From: Alphaproteobacteria bacterium | GTDB lineage: Bacteria; Pseudomonadota; Alphaproteobacteria; Rhizobiales; Hyphomicrobiaceae | Assembly: GCA_024279745.1 (NCBI GenBank) | Contig: JAJRRE010000179.1 | Location: 1 to 9,281, forward strand | DNA length: 9,281 bases | Direction of reading: 5' to 3' | Shown here: one piece after another, positions 1 to 5,657 of the stretch | Layout of the letters: the number at the start of each line of letters is the position of its first letter | Numbering within the stretch: position 1 is the first letter of the stretch | Position numbers and translations under genes: made by a program | The notes under the pieces: model-generated | What the model saw: the letters and a program-made list of their open reading frames with translations, nothing else | Told to the model about the DNA's origin: nothing | The model's database searches: none

Positions 1-833
1 GAGCTGAAATGCTGCCACGGGATATCGGCCGCCCGCTGCACTAAAATAGCCTTGGGGCAGCCGGCGCGCTCAGCAACTTCCACAAGACGCAGAGAATTGG
101 AACTGTTGGGCGCTCCAACCACAATCATGCGCTCAACCTGCACGGCAGCTGCCTTCACCGCCCTTTGGCGATTGGTGGTGGCGTAGCAAATATCTTCTTT
201 GTGCGGGCTGACAATTTGTGGGAAGCGTTCCTGCAGCACCTTAACAATGTCCGCCGTATCATCCACAGATAATGTGGTTTGCGTCACATAGGCCAGTTTT
301 CTGGGGTTGGCTGGCGTGAAATATTTAGCGTTTTCAACGGTTTCTATTAATGTGACGGCGCCATCGGGAAGCTGCCCCATGGTGCCGATTACTTCTGGAT
401 GGCCTTGATGACCGATCAGCAGGATTTGCAGGCCTTCATCAAACCGGTTTTGCGCTTCGACATGAACTTTAGAGACCAGGGGGCAGGTGGCATCAAGGAA
501 AAACATATTCTTGGCTTTGGCGGCGGCCGGCACTGATTTGGGCACGCCATGTGCCGAGAAAATCACAGGTGCGTCACAATCGGGAATTTCGTCGAGCTCC
601 TCCACAAAAATGGCGCCTTTGCCCTCAAGGTTGGACACAACATAACGGTTATGGACGATTTCGTGGCGCACATAGACAGGCGCACCGTATTTTTCCAGAG
701 CCAGTTCAACGATTTGGATCGCCCGGTCGACGCCTGCGCAGAAGCCGCGCGGCGCCGCCATTACGAGTTTCAGCGGTGGTTTTGATGTCGCTTGCGGCTG
801 CGTCTTGAGTGGCTGCGTTTTGAGATGTGGCAT
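1..833 (-). CDS. ispH: 4-hydroxy-3-methylbut-2-enyl diphosphate reductase, 3' end outside window
   Basis: IspH (LytB) catalyses the last step of the MEP pathway: reductive dehydration of HMBPP to IPP and DMAPP by a [4Fe-4S] cluster. Reading the minus strand from the ATG at 833-831 gives 277 codons with no stop. The three cluster cysteines are visible: C32 in PRGFCAGVDRAI, C117 in DATCPLVSKVH and C216 in DICYATTNRQ. The substrate-binding residues known from E. coli IspH are also present: H61 (IVHN), H95 (SAHG), H145 and E147 (GHQGHPEV), T187 (QTTLSVDD) and the SSNS motif at 244-247. E. coli IspH has about 316 residues, so roughly the last 55-60 are missing because of the window edge, not mutation. 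The start is an inference. ATG-833 adds about 20 residues before the usual beginning, including a duplicated LKTQP at residues 4-13. An internal ATG at 761 would lie only seven codons before C32, so ATG-833 is preferred despite a weak ribosome binding site. Confidence 0.97.
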   Translation of the reverse strand, partial: MPHLKTQPLKTQPQATSKPPLKLVMAAPRGFCAGVDRAIQIVELALEKYGAPVYVRHEIVHNRYVVSNLEGKGAIFVEELDEIPDCDAPVIFSAHGVPKSVPAAAKAKNMFFLDATCPLVSKVHVEAQNRFDEGLQILLIGHQGHPEVIGTMGQLPDGAVTLIETVENAKYFTPANPRKLAYVTQTTLSVDDTADIVKVLQERFPQIVSPHKEDICYATTNRQRAVKAAAVQVERMIVVGAPNSSNSLRLVEVAERAGCPKAILVQRAADIPWQHFS

Positions 834-983
834 GGTGCACGTTCCGGTCGCATTGGGGGATGTTGGTCACTATCGGGCACGTCGTAATGTGCGTAGCGTA
901 GTCTTATTGAGGCGGTTTTCTACCGGTATTGATCAAGTGACTGTTAAATTTAGTGTTTACAAGGACTGCTGGGTGTTGGCAGG

Positions 984-1005
984 ATCTTAAGCAAGGTGTT
1001 AAGAT
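984..1005. promoter_or_regulatory. Inverted repeat in the ispH/lipoprotein divergent region
   Basis: ATCTTAA (984-990) and TTAAGAT (999-1005) are perfect 7-bp arms around an 8-bp spacer. Outside them G983 faces T1006 as a wobble pair and G982 pairs with C1007. It lies between two divergently transcribed genes and has no following T-run, so an operator is more likely than a terminator. I do not recognise the binding protein. The rest of 834-1096 shows no gene I can support. Confidence 0.35.
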
Positions 1006-1013
1006 TCGAGTCG

Positions 1014-1044
1014 TTGTATTTGCATAGTGTTGTGCTGACATAAT
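1014..1044 (+). promoter_or_regulatory. Weak candidate promoter for the lipoprotein gene
   Basis: TTGTAT (1014-1019) and CATAAT (1039-1044) resemble sigma-70 -35 and -10 boxes. The -10 match is good, but the 19-bp spacing is at the upper limit. The inverted repeat at 984-1005 sits just upstream of the -35, where an activator or repressor could act. This is a guess from consensus matching only. Confidence 0.25.
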
Positions 1045-1156
1045 AAACGGCATCTGGTGTGGACTGCTGAAGTTTCGCAGCTAAGTTAGCGGCGAAGTGG
1101 ACAATAATAATGATCGGCTGCTGCAAAGCCAGCACGATCTTTTGAACGGGGGCGTT

Positions 1157-1831
1157 GTGAAGCAAAGCACGACGACGTTGGTCTATATCACGCGCGGCTA
1201 TATCACGCGCAAATCTATCACTGGTACATGCCTTTTGGCAGTGCTTGGTGTGGCGCTGAGTGGCTGCGGCATCTCGTCATTGACGTCGGGATTGAGCGGC
1301 GGTGTATTCAGCGGCAAAAGCAAAGCCAAGGAAGTGCGCTCGGTCACAGCCGAATCGATGCTTAGCGCCGCCAAGGCACAAGGAGGCAACGCGCTCACCG
1401 GCTCGATAGCTGGTGGCTGTCCACATTTCGTGGTCTGGCCGCGCGACAATGAGCTGACAATTTATGAACCGGGTAAAGCGGGCGACGGTTTGGCGATCAT
1501 GCATCGCGGCGAAATCACCAAGACAGCGCGCGAATGTTCCATTGAACCGGGCCGAATTACGGTAAAGTATGGCTTTTCCGGGCGTGTTTTGTTGGGGCCA
1601 CGCGGTCAGGCGGGGACGGTCAGGTTGCCGCTTAACGTCTTTGTGACCGATGCCAAGCGCGAGCGTATTAAATCCGATGTGATGTCGGTTGAAGTACCAG
1701 TCGCGATTGAAAAACCAATCGGCTATTTCTCAACCGTGCGCACCGTGACCTTCAATATTGCCGAAGGAACAAGACCGGCAGATTATAAAATTTTCGTCGG
1801 ATTTGATCGCAAGGCCCCCGGCGCCGGTTAG
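1157..1831 (+). CDS. Predicted outer-membrane lipoprotein of unknown function
   Basis: From the GTG at 1157 this is a 224-residue protein. It has a basic N-terminus (R13, R18, K19), a hydrophobic stretch (about residues 25-35) and a clear lipobox, LSGC, with the acylated cysteine at C37. The residue after it is Gly, not Asp, which under the E. coli Lol rule points to the outer membrane. A Gly/Ser-rich linker (38-53) leads to a C-terminal region (about 60-218) rich in beta-strand-like segments, with two further cysteines, C88 and C127, that could form a disulfide. I recognise no catalytic motif and cannot name the family. The start is uncertain: the frame is open from another GTG at 1097, which would add 20 residues and make an unusually long leader, while the 1157 start has GGGGG at 1148-1152. 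Residues 10-19 contain a duplicated YITR from a 15-bp tandem repeat (1181-1210). The stop codon, TAG at 1829-1831, lies inside the first unit of the downstream repeat array. Confidence 0.8.
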   Translation: MKQSTTTLVYITRGYITRKSITGTCLLAVLGVALSGCGISSLTSGLSGGVFSGKSKAKEVRSVTAESMLSAAKAQGGNALTGSIAGGCPHFVVWPRDNELTIYEPGKAGDGLAIMHRGEITKTARECSIEPGRITVKYGFSGRVLLGPRGQAGTVRLPLNVFVTDAKRERIKSDVMSVEVPVAIEKPIGYFSTVRTVTFNIAEGTRPADYKIFVGFDRKAPGAG

Positions 1832-2068
1832 GCGCCGGTCGATGTTGTAAAATGCCGCCGGTTAGGCGCCGGCCCCCACACGGAAAAGCCGCCGGTTAGG
1901 CGCCGGTCTATATAGAGTAAAAGCCGCCGGACCATGGTTGGTTCCTAAAAGCCGCCGGATAGGTGCTGGTCTTTACAGAGAAGAAGCCGCCGGATAGGCG
2001 CTGGTCTATATAGAGTAAAAGCCGCCGGACCATGGTTGGTTCCTAAAAGCCGCCGGTTAGGCGCCGTT
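1821..2068 (+). repeat. GC-rich tandem repeat array with two unit types
   Basis: Eight units begin at 1821, 1854, 1888, 1923, 1951, 1986, 2021 and 2049; all but the first start GCCGCCGG (the first starts GCGCCGG). Type A units (33-35 bp) continue with [T/A]TAGGYGCYGG and an A-rich tail. Type B units (28 bp, at 1923 and 2021) continue with ACCATGGTTGGTTCC and AAAA. The order is A A A B A A B A. The A+B pair at 1888-1950 matches the pair at 1986-2048 at 61 of 63 positions, giving a 98-bp higher-order period. Each A unit keeps an inverted repeat, CGCC-GGWTA-GGCG, and in the unit at 1951 the change GGCG to GGTG still allows a G-U pair. The first unit contains the stop codon of the lipoprotein gene. 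There is no protein-coding potential, no spacer diversity as in CRISPR, and no T-run after the hairpins. A role in mRNA 3'-end stability or simple slippage expansion are both possible. Confidence 0.9.
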
Positions 2069-2215
2069 GAAATGGCAGCCATGTCGCGGTTATGTCGCGG
2101 CCAGTGGTGCCGCTTCGGTTTGCGCTTCGTGTATGGCATTTGTTTTTAGTTTCCCAATCGCTCACAGTTTGCGCTCTGCCATCAAATTTTAATGGTGAAA
2201 GTGCCCCGGCGTGAT

Positions 2216-2244
2216 TTGACAGCCTGCACATTCTTGCCCATACC
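2216..2244 (+). promoter_or_regulatory. Candidate sigma-70 promoter of the gcv operon
   Basis: A perfect TTGACA (2216-2221) is followed after 17 bp by CATACC (2239-2244), a weak -10. The predicted transcript start near 2251 would fall just before the leader segment at 2254-2258 that can pair with the riboswitch linker. This fit of promoter position to RNA structure is the main support. The stretch between the repeat array and this promoter (2069-2215) holds no gene I can support, only a direct repeat, ATGTCGCGG, at 2081-2089 and 2092-2100. Confidence 0.5.
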
Positions 2245-2265
2245 TACTCCCGTCCATTTGATATT

Positions 2266-2378
2266 TGTGGAAGAGATCGGCCCATGTTCGCCCGCTTGGC
2301 ATATAAGCTAAAGCGCGAAACATGATGCCGGCGCCGAAGGAGCAACCGCCCCGGAACCTCTCAGGCAAAAGGACCGCA
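2266..2378 (+). promoter_or_regulatory. Glycine riboswitch aptamer 1
   Basis: P1 is closed by TGTGG (2266-2270) with CCGCA (2374-2378). P2 uses ATCGGC (2276-2281) against GCCGG near 2327-2331. Its tip carries a further strong stem, CATGTTCG (2283-2290) with CGAAACATG (2315-2323, one bulged A). The conserved core, GCGCCGAAGGAGC and CTCTCAGGCAAAAGGA, is intact. Confidence 0.9.
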
Positions 2379-2388
2379 AATTAATGGC

Positions 2389-2550
2389 ACTCTGGAAAGC
2401 AGTCAGGCGATAACACGCCTGGCCACCGAAGGGGAAAAACCAGTTCGCACAAGTTCCGCGCTGCTCAGCTCAGGTTTAATAAAAGGCCAAAAGTGCAGCG
2501 CTCAGCTTTGAGCGATCCGGCATAATCTCTCAGGTACCCGTGACAGAGGG
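2389..2550 (+). promoter_or_regulatory. Glycine riboswitch aptamer 2 with enlarged P3 region
   Basis: P1 pairs CTCTG (2390-2394) with CAGAG (2544-2548). P2 is a hairpin, CAGGCG with CGCCTG, around 2404-2420. The core CCACCGAAGGGG (2423-2434) and CTCTCAGGT (2527-2535) is intact, but 92 nt separate these two blocks. In the well-known B. subtilis aptamer the equivalent stretch is only about 25 nt. The inserted RNA can form GCGCTGC/GCAGCGC (2458-2464 with 2495-2501) or a CGCTCA/TGAGCG hairpin (2499-2514). These share bases and cannot both form completely. Confidence 0.9.
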
Positions 2551-2626
2551 GGCTTAAACCCATACGCGTTTTGGCGCGTGAGGGATAAGTCGTCTGTGAA
2601 CATCCCATGGGGGAGTGCCTGAAGCT

Positions 2627-3796
2627 ATGAGTTCCAATTCATCATCCGAAAATGGTGCGAGCGCTGCGGCGGATTTGCTACGCACGCCGCTTTTTGACCT
2701 GCATGTCGAGCTGGGCGCCAAAATGGTACCCTTTGCTGGCTATGACATGCCGGTGCAATATCCCCTCGGCGTCATGAAAGAGCATTTATGGACCCGGGAT
2801 AAGGCGGGGCTGTTTGATGTCTCGCATATGGGGCAATGTTTATTGGTCGGCGCCAGCGGTGTGGCTCATGAGATTGAGCGCATGGTACCGGCGGATATTG
2901 CGGCGCTGAAGGACGGGCGGATGCGCTATTCGCAATTGCTTAACGATGCGGGCGGCATTCGCGACGATTTGATGATCTCCCGCATTGGCGAGAATGACGG
3001 CAGGGAATGGTATTTCCTGGTGGTCAACGGCGCCTGCAAGGTCGCTGATTTTGCGCATATCAAACAGAGCATCGGCCCGGCATTCGAGTTGCAGTTGTTG
3101 GACGATCAGGCGTTGCTGGCCTTGCAAGGCCCCGCAGCCGTGACAGTTCTGGAACAGATGATGCCCGGCGCGCGCGAGCTGGCCTTCATGTCGATCAAAC
3201 TGTTTGAGACGAAAGACTTTGGCGAGGTCTGGGTCAGCCGGTCGGGCTATACGGGCGAGGACGGCTTTGAGCTGAGTGTCAAGGCTGATAGAGCGGCGGC
3301 GCTGGCCAAGGCATTGCTGGCCCATGACGATGTTGCAATGATTGGGCTGGGCGCTCGCGATTCGTTGCGGCTGGAAGCGGGGCTATGTCTTTACGGTCAT
3401 GATCTTGATGAAACCACATCGCCGGTCGAAGGCAATCTGGTCTGGTCGATCCAGAAACGGCGGCGCGAGGAGGGCGGATTTCCCGGCGCGACACGTATCC
3501 AGGCAGAATTGCGCGACGGCCCCGCGCGCCGTCTCATTGGCATTCAGCCGCAAGGGCGGGCACCGGCGCGTGAAGGCGCGGCTATACTAAATGAGGCCGG
3601 CGATGAGATCGGTGTTGTCACGTCGGGCGGTTTTGGCCCCACTGTGCAGGCGCCGGTGGCGATGGGTTATGTGACATTGGCTCATGCCAAAGCCGGGACG
3701 CCGCTGCAATTGGTCGTGCGCGGTAAGCCGATGCCGGCCAAGGTGATCAAGCTGCCATTTGTGCCGCATAATTATTTCCGTAAGCCCAAAGCTTGA
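2627..3796 (+). CDS. gcvT: Glycine cleavage system T-protein (aminomethyltransferase)
   Basis: GcvT moves the methylene group from aminomethyl-lipoyl H-protein to tetrahydrofolate, releasing ammonia. The 389-residue product from ATG-2627 covers the full family length. Visible landmarks are RTPLFDLHVELGAKMVPFAG near residue 19, GLFDVSHMGQ (61-70), IRDDLMI (111-117, holding the probable catalytic Asp at 114), VVNGA (132-136), YTGEDGFE (208-215) and GLGARDSLRLEAGL (240-253). The end, VPHNYFRKPKA, fits the usual C-terminal barrel. A GTG at 2615 in the same frame would add four residues. I prefer ATG-2627 because GGGGGAG at 2609-2615 sits 11 bases before it but overlaps the GTG. It is the first gene of the operon, directly below the glycine riboswitch. 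A 114-bp gap without a gene or clear terminator follows before gcvH. Confidence 0.97.
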   Translation: MSSNSSSENGASAAADLLRTPLFDLHVELGAKMVPFAGYDMPVQYPLGVMKEHLWTRDKAGLFDVSHMGQCLLVGASGVAHEIERMVPADIAALKDGRMRYSQLLNDAGGIRDDLMISRIGENDGREWYFLVVNGACKVADFAHIKQSIGPAFELQLLDDQALLALQGPAAVTVLEQMMPGARELAFMSIKLFETKDFGEVWVSRSGYTGEDGFELSVKADRAAALAKALLAHDDVAMIGLGARDSLRLEAGLCLYGHDLDETTSPVEGNLVWSIQKRRREEGGFPGATRIQAELRDGPARRLIGIQPQGRAPAREGAAILNEAGDEIGVVTSGGFGPTVQAPVAMGYVTLAHAKAGTPLQLVVRGKPMPAKVIKLPFVPHNYFRKPKA

Positions 3797-3910
3797 TCAG
3801 GCCGCTGACCAAGGGTCGAGCCCAGCCAGCGCGCTGACGCCAATCGTAGTTCAAACAATAAGCCGCCAACAAAGCTAACAATTATCACGTAAATCAAGGA
3901 GTACGCCATT

Positions 3911-4288
3911 ATGGCTACAGTTTATTACACGACCGACCACGAATATGTTTCTGTTGACGGCGACGTCGCCGCCATCGGCATTACCGAGCACGCACAAGAA
4001 GCGCTGGGTGATATTGTCTTTGTCGAAGTGCCTGAAACCGGCAAAAGCTTTGCCAAGGGCGATGACGCCGCCGTTGTGGAATCGGTTAAAGCCGCGTCGG
4101 ATGTGTTTGCACCCGTTGCGGGCGAGGTGGTTGAGGTCAATGGCGATCTGGCCGACAACCCCTCGCTGGTCAATGAAGACGCGCAAGGCAAGGCGTGGTT
4201 TTTTAAGCTGAAACTGAGCAACAAAACCGAGCTGGACGGTCTGATGGACGCCGATGCTTACGCCAAATTTGTAGAAGAAAGCGCCTGA
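3911..4288 (+). CDS. gcvH: Glycine cleavage system H-protein (lipoyl carrier)
   Basis: GcvH is the small lipoylated shuttle that carries the aminomethyl group from P-protein to T-protein and is then reoxidised by L-protein. The product is 125 residues, the normal size. The lipoylation site is K60 in VVESVKAAS, preceded by the hammerhead-fold segment GDIVFVEVPETGKSFAKGDD. The C-terminal part (GEVVEVNGDLADNPSLVNEDAQGKAW) is also typical. A strong ribosome binding site, AAGGAG at 3896-3901, lies 9 bases before the ATG, the best in the operon. This suits a carrier protein needed in more copies than the enzymes. The next gene begins 4 bases after its stop. Confidence 0.98.
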   Translation: MATVYYTTDHEYVSVDGDVAAIGITEHAQEALGDIVFVEVPETGKSFAKGDDAAVVESVKAASDVFAPVAGEVVEVNGDLADNPSLVNEDAQGKAWFFKLKLSNKTELDGLMDADAYAKFVEESA

Positions 4289-4292
4289 TCAA

Positions 4293-5657
4293 ATGAGATA
4301 TCTGCCGCTCAGCGATGATGATCGCAAAGCCATGCTTGACGCCGTCGGGGCCAGCTCGATCGACGATCTGTTTGCCGATATTCCTGAAGCCGTGCGCGCG
4401 GATGGCCTTGCGGATTTACCGCGGACCCAGGGCGAGATGGCGGTTGAGGCCGCTTTGTCGAAGCTGGCTGCAAAGAATGTGGCCGCTGCAGTCGTGCCTG
4501 TTTTTGTCGGCGCCGGCGCTTATCGTCATCATGTCCCGGCAACGGTCGATCATCTGATCCAGCGCTCTGAGTTCTTGACCTCCTATACGCCCTATCAACC
4601 TGAAATTACACAAGGCACATTGCAGACCTTGTTTGAATTTCAAACGCAGGTGGCGCTGCTGACCGGCATGGAAGTCGCCAACGCCTCGATGTATGACGGC
4701 TCGACCGCGACCGGCGAAGCGGTGTTGATGGCGCACCGGGCGACACGGCGCAAACGCGCGGTTCTATCCGGCGGGCTGCATCCGCATTATCGCGCCGTTG
4801 TCGAAACCTTGTCGGATTTTGCCGGTATGGCTGCTGAAACGCTGGCCCCCGATCCGTTGGGCCGCGAAGATCTCATTAGCCAGATCAACGATGAAACGTC
4901 TTGTGTTGTGGTGCAATATCCGTCGGTGTTCGGCACCATTCAGGATCTGAGCGACATTGCCGCCGCTGCCCACGCCCAAAAAGCACTGTTGATTGTTGTG
5001 GTGACGGAGATCATCGCCCTGGGCGCCCTCAAATCTCCCGGTGATATGGGCGCCGATATCGTGGTTGGCGAAGGCCAGTCAATCGGCAATGGGTTGAACT
5101 TTGGCGGTCCCTATGTCGGGCTGATGGCGTGTCGCCAAAAACTGGTGCGGCAAATGCCAGGGCGGCTATGCGGTGAGACGGTTGATGCGGACGGCAAGCG
5201 CGGCTTTGTATTAACCCTGTCGACCCGCGAGCAGCATATCCGCCGCGAAAAGGCGACCAGTAACATTTGCACCAATTCAGGATTGTGCGCGCTGGCCTTC
5301 ACCATTCACTTGTCCCTGCTCGGCGAAATGGGTTTACGCAAACTGGCAACAATCAATCACGCCAATGCCTGCGCGCTTGCCGACCGGCTGGCCAAGGTTG
5401 CTGGCGTCGACGTGCTCAATGAGACGTTCTTCAACGAGTTCACCATTCGGGTGTCCGGCGCCGGTGGTGCACCGCGTGATGGCGCTGAGGTGATCGACGC
5501 GCTGGTGGATAAAGGCATTCTTGGCGGCGTTCCGGTCTCGCGTTTGCTGCCGGGCGACGAGGCGGTCAAGGATTTGATCCTGGTGGCGTCCACTGAAATT
5601 AACACAGATGAAGACCGCGCGGCTTATGCCGCCGCATTGCAGGACGTTTTAGCATGA
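4293..5657 (+). CDS. gcvPA: Glycine dehydrogenase (decarboxylating) subunit 1
   Basis: This is the N-terminal half of P-protein, encoded separately. It forms a complex with GcvPB that decarboxylates glycine and transfers the aminomethyl group to lipoyl-GcvH. The 454 residues are the normal length of a split PA subunit. Landmarks are MRYLPLSDDDRKAML at the start, YTPYQPEITQGTLQTLFEFQ (98-117), NASMYDGSTATGEA (130-143), GEGQSIGNGLNFGGPYVG (259-276) and REQHIRREKATSNICTN (312-328). As expected for PA, the PLP-binding lysine is not here but in the next gene. The ATG follows the gcvH stop by 4 bases and its purine-rich ribosome binding sequence (GAAGAAAG, 4274-4281) lies inside gcvH, which suggests translational coupling. 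Confidence 0.97.
   Translation: MRYLPLSDDDRKAMLDAVGASSIDDLFADIPEAVRADGLADLPRTQGEMAVEAALSKLAAKNVAAAVVPVFVGAGAYRHHVPATVDHLIQRSEFLTSYTPYQPEITQGTLQTLFEFQTQVALLTGMEVANASMYDGSTATGEAVLMAHRATRRKRAVLSGGLHPHYRAVVETLSDFAGMAAETLAPDPLGREDLISQINDETSCVVVQYPSVFGTIQDLSDIAAAAHAQKALLIVVVTEIIALGALKSPGDMGADIVVGEGQSIGNGLNFGGPYVGLMACRQKLVRQMPGRLCGETVDADGKRGFVLTLSTREQHIRREKATSNICTNSGLCALAFTIHLSLLGEMGLRKLATINHANACALADRLAKVAGVDVLNETFFNEFTIRVSGAGGAPRDGAEVIDALVDKGILGGVPVSRLLPGDEAVKDLILVASTEINTDEDRAAYAAALQDVLA

Larger units (their letters stand above)
2254..2550 (+). promoter_or_regulatory. Tandem glycine riboswitch controlling the gcv operon
   Basis: The leader has two consecutive glycine aptamers with the hallmark segments of the family (Rfam RF00504): GCGCCGAAGGAGCAA and CTCTCAGGCAAAAGGACC in the first, CCACCGAAGGGG and CTCTCAGGT...GACAGAGG in the second, with CTCTGGAAAGC opening the second. 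A 10-nt linker (2379-2388) joins them. Its AATGG (2383-2387) is complementary to CCATT (2254-2258) ahead of aptamer 1, the place where a leader-linker (P0, kink-turn) helix is known in this class. Downstream, 2551-2626, there is a short hairpin (ACGCG 2564-2568 with CGCGT 2575-2579) but no T-run, so I infer control of translation start at the GGGGGAG (2609-2615) before gcvT rather than intrinsic termination. By analogy with other gcv riboswitches, glycine should switch expression on. Confidence 0.95.

Noticed and set aside
549..808. Two overlapping plus-strand frames of 78 and 85 codons opposite ispH
   Set aside because: They lie antisense to the conserved IspH core and have no ribosome binding site or recognisable motif.
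950..1165. 71-codon minus-strand frame in the divergent region
   Set aside because: It overlaps the lipoprotein gene start, has low coding character and no ribosome binding site. The inverted repeat and candidate promoter explain the region better.
1821..2068. CRISPR array
   Set aside because: Units are directly adjacent, with short similar tails rather than unique spacers of constant length, and there are no cas genes nearby.
1945..2231. Minus-strand frames of 62-64 codons across the repeat array
   Set aside because: They consist mostly of translated repeats and have no start signal.
2564..2579. Intrinsic terminator as the riboswitch expression platform
   Set aside because: The hairpin has only 5 bp and no T-run follows, so translation control is more likely.
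2840..3325. 161-codon minus-strand frame inside gcvT
   Set aside because: It is a shadow of the strongly conserved gcvT reading frame on the other strand.
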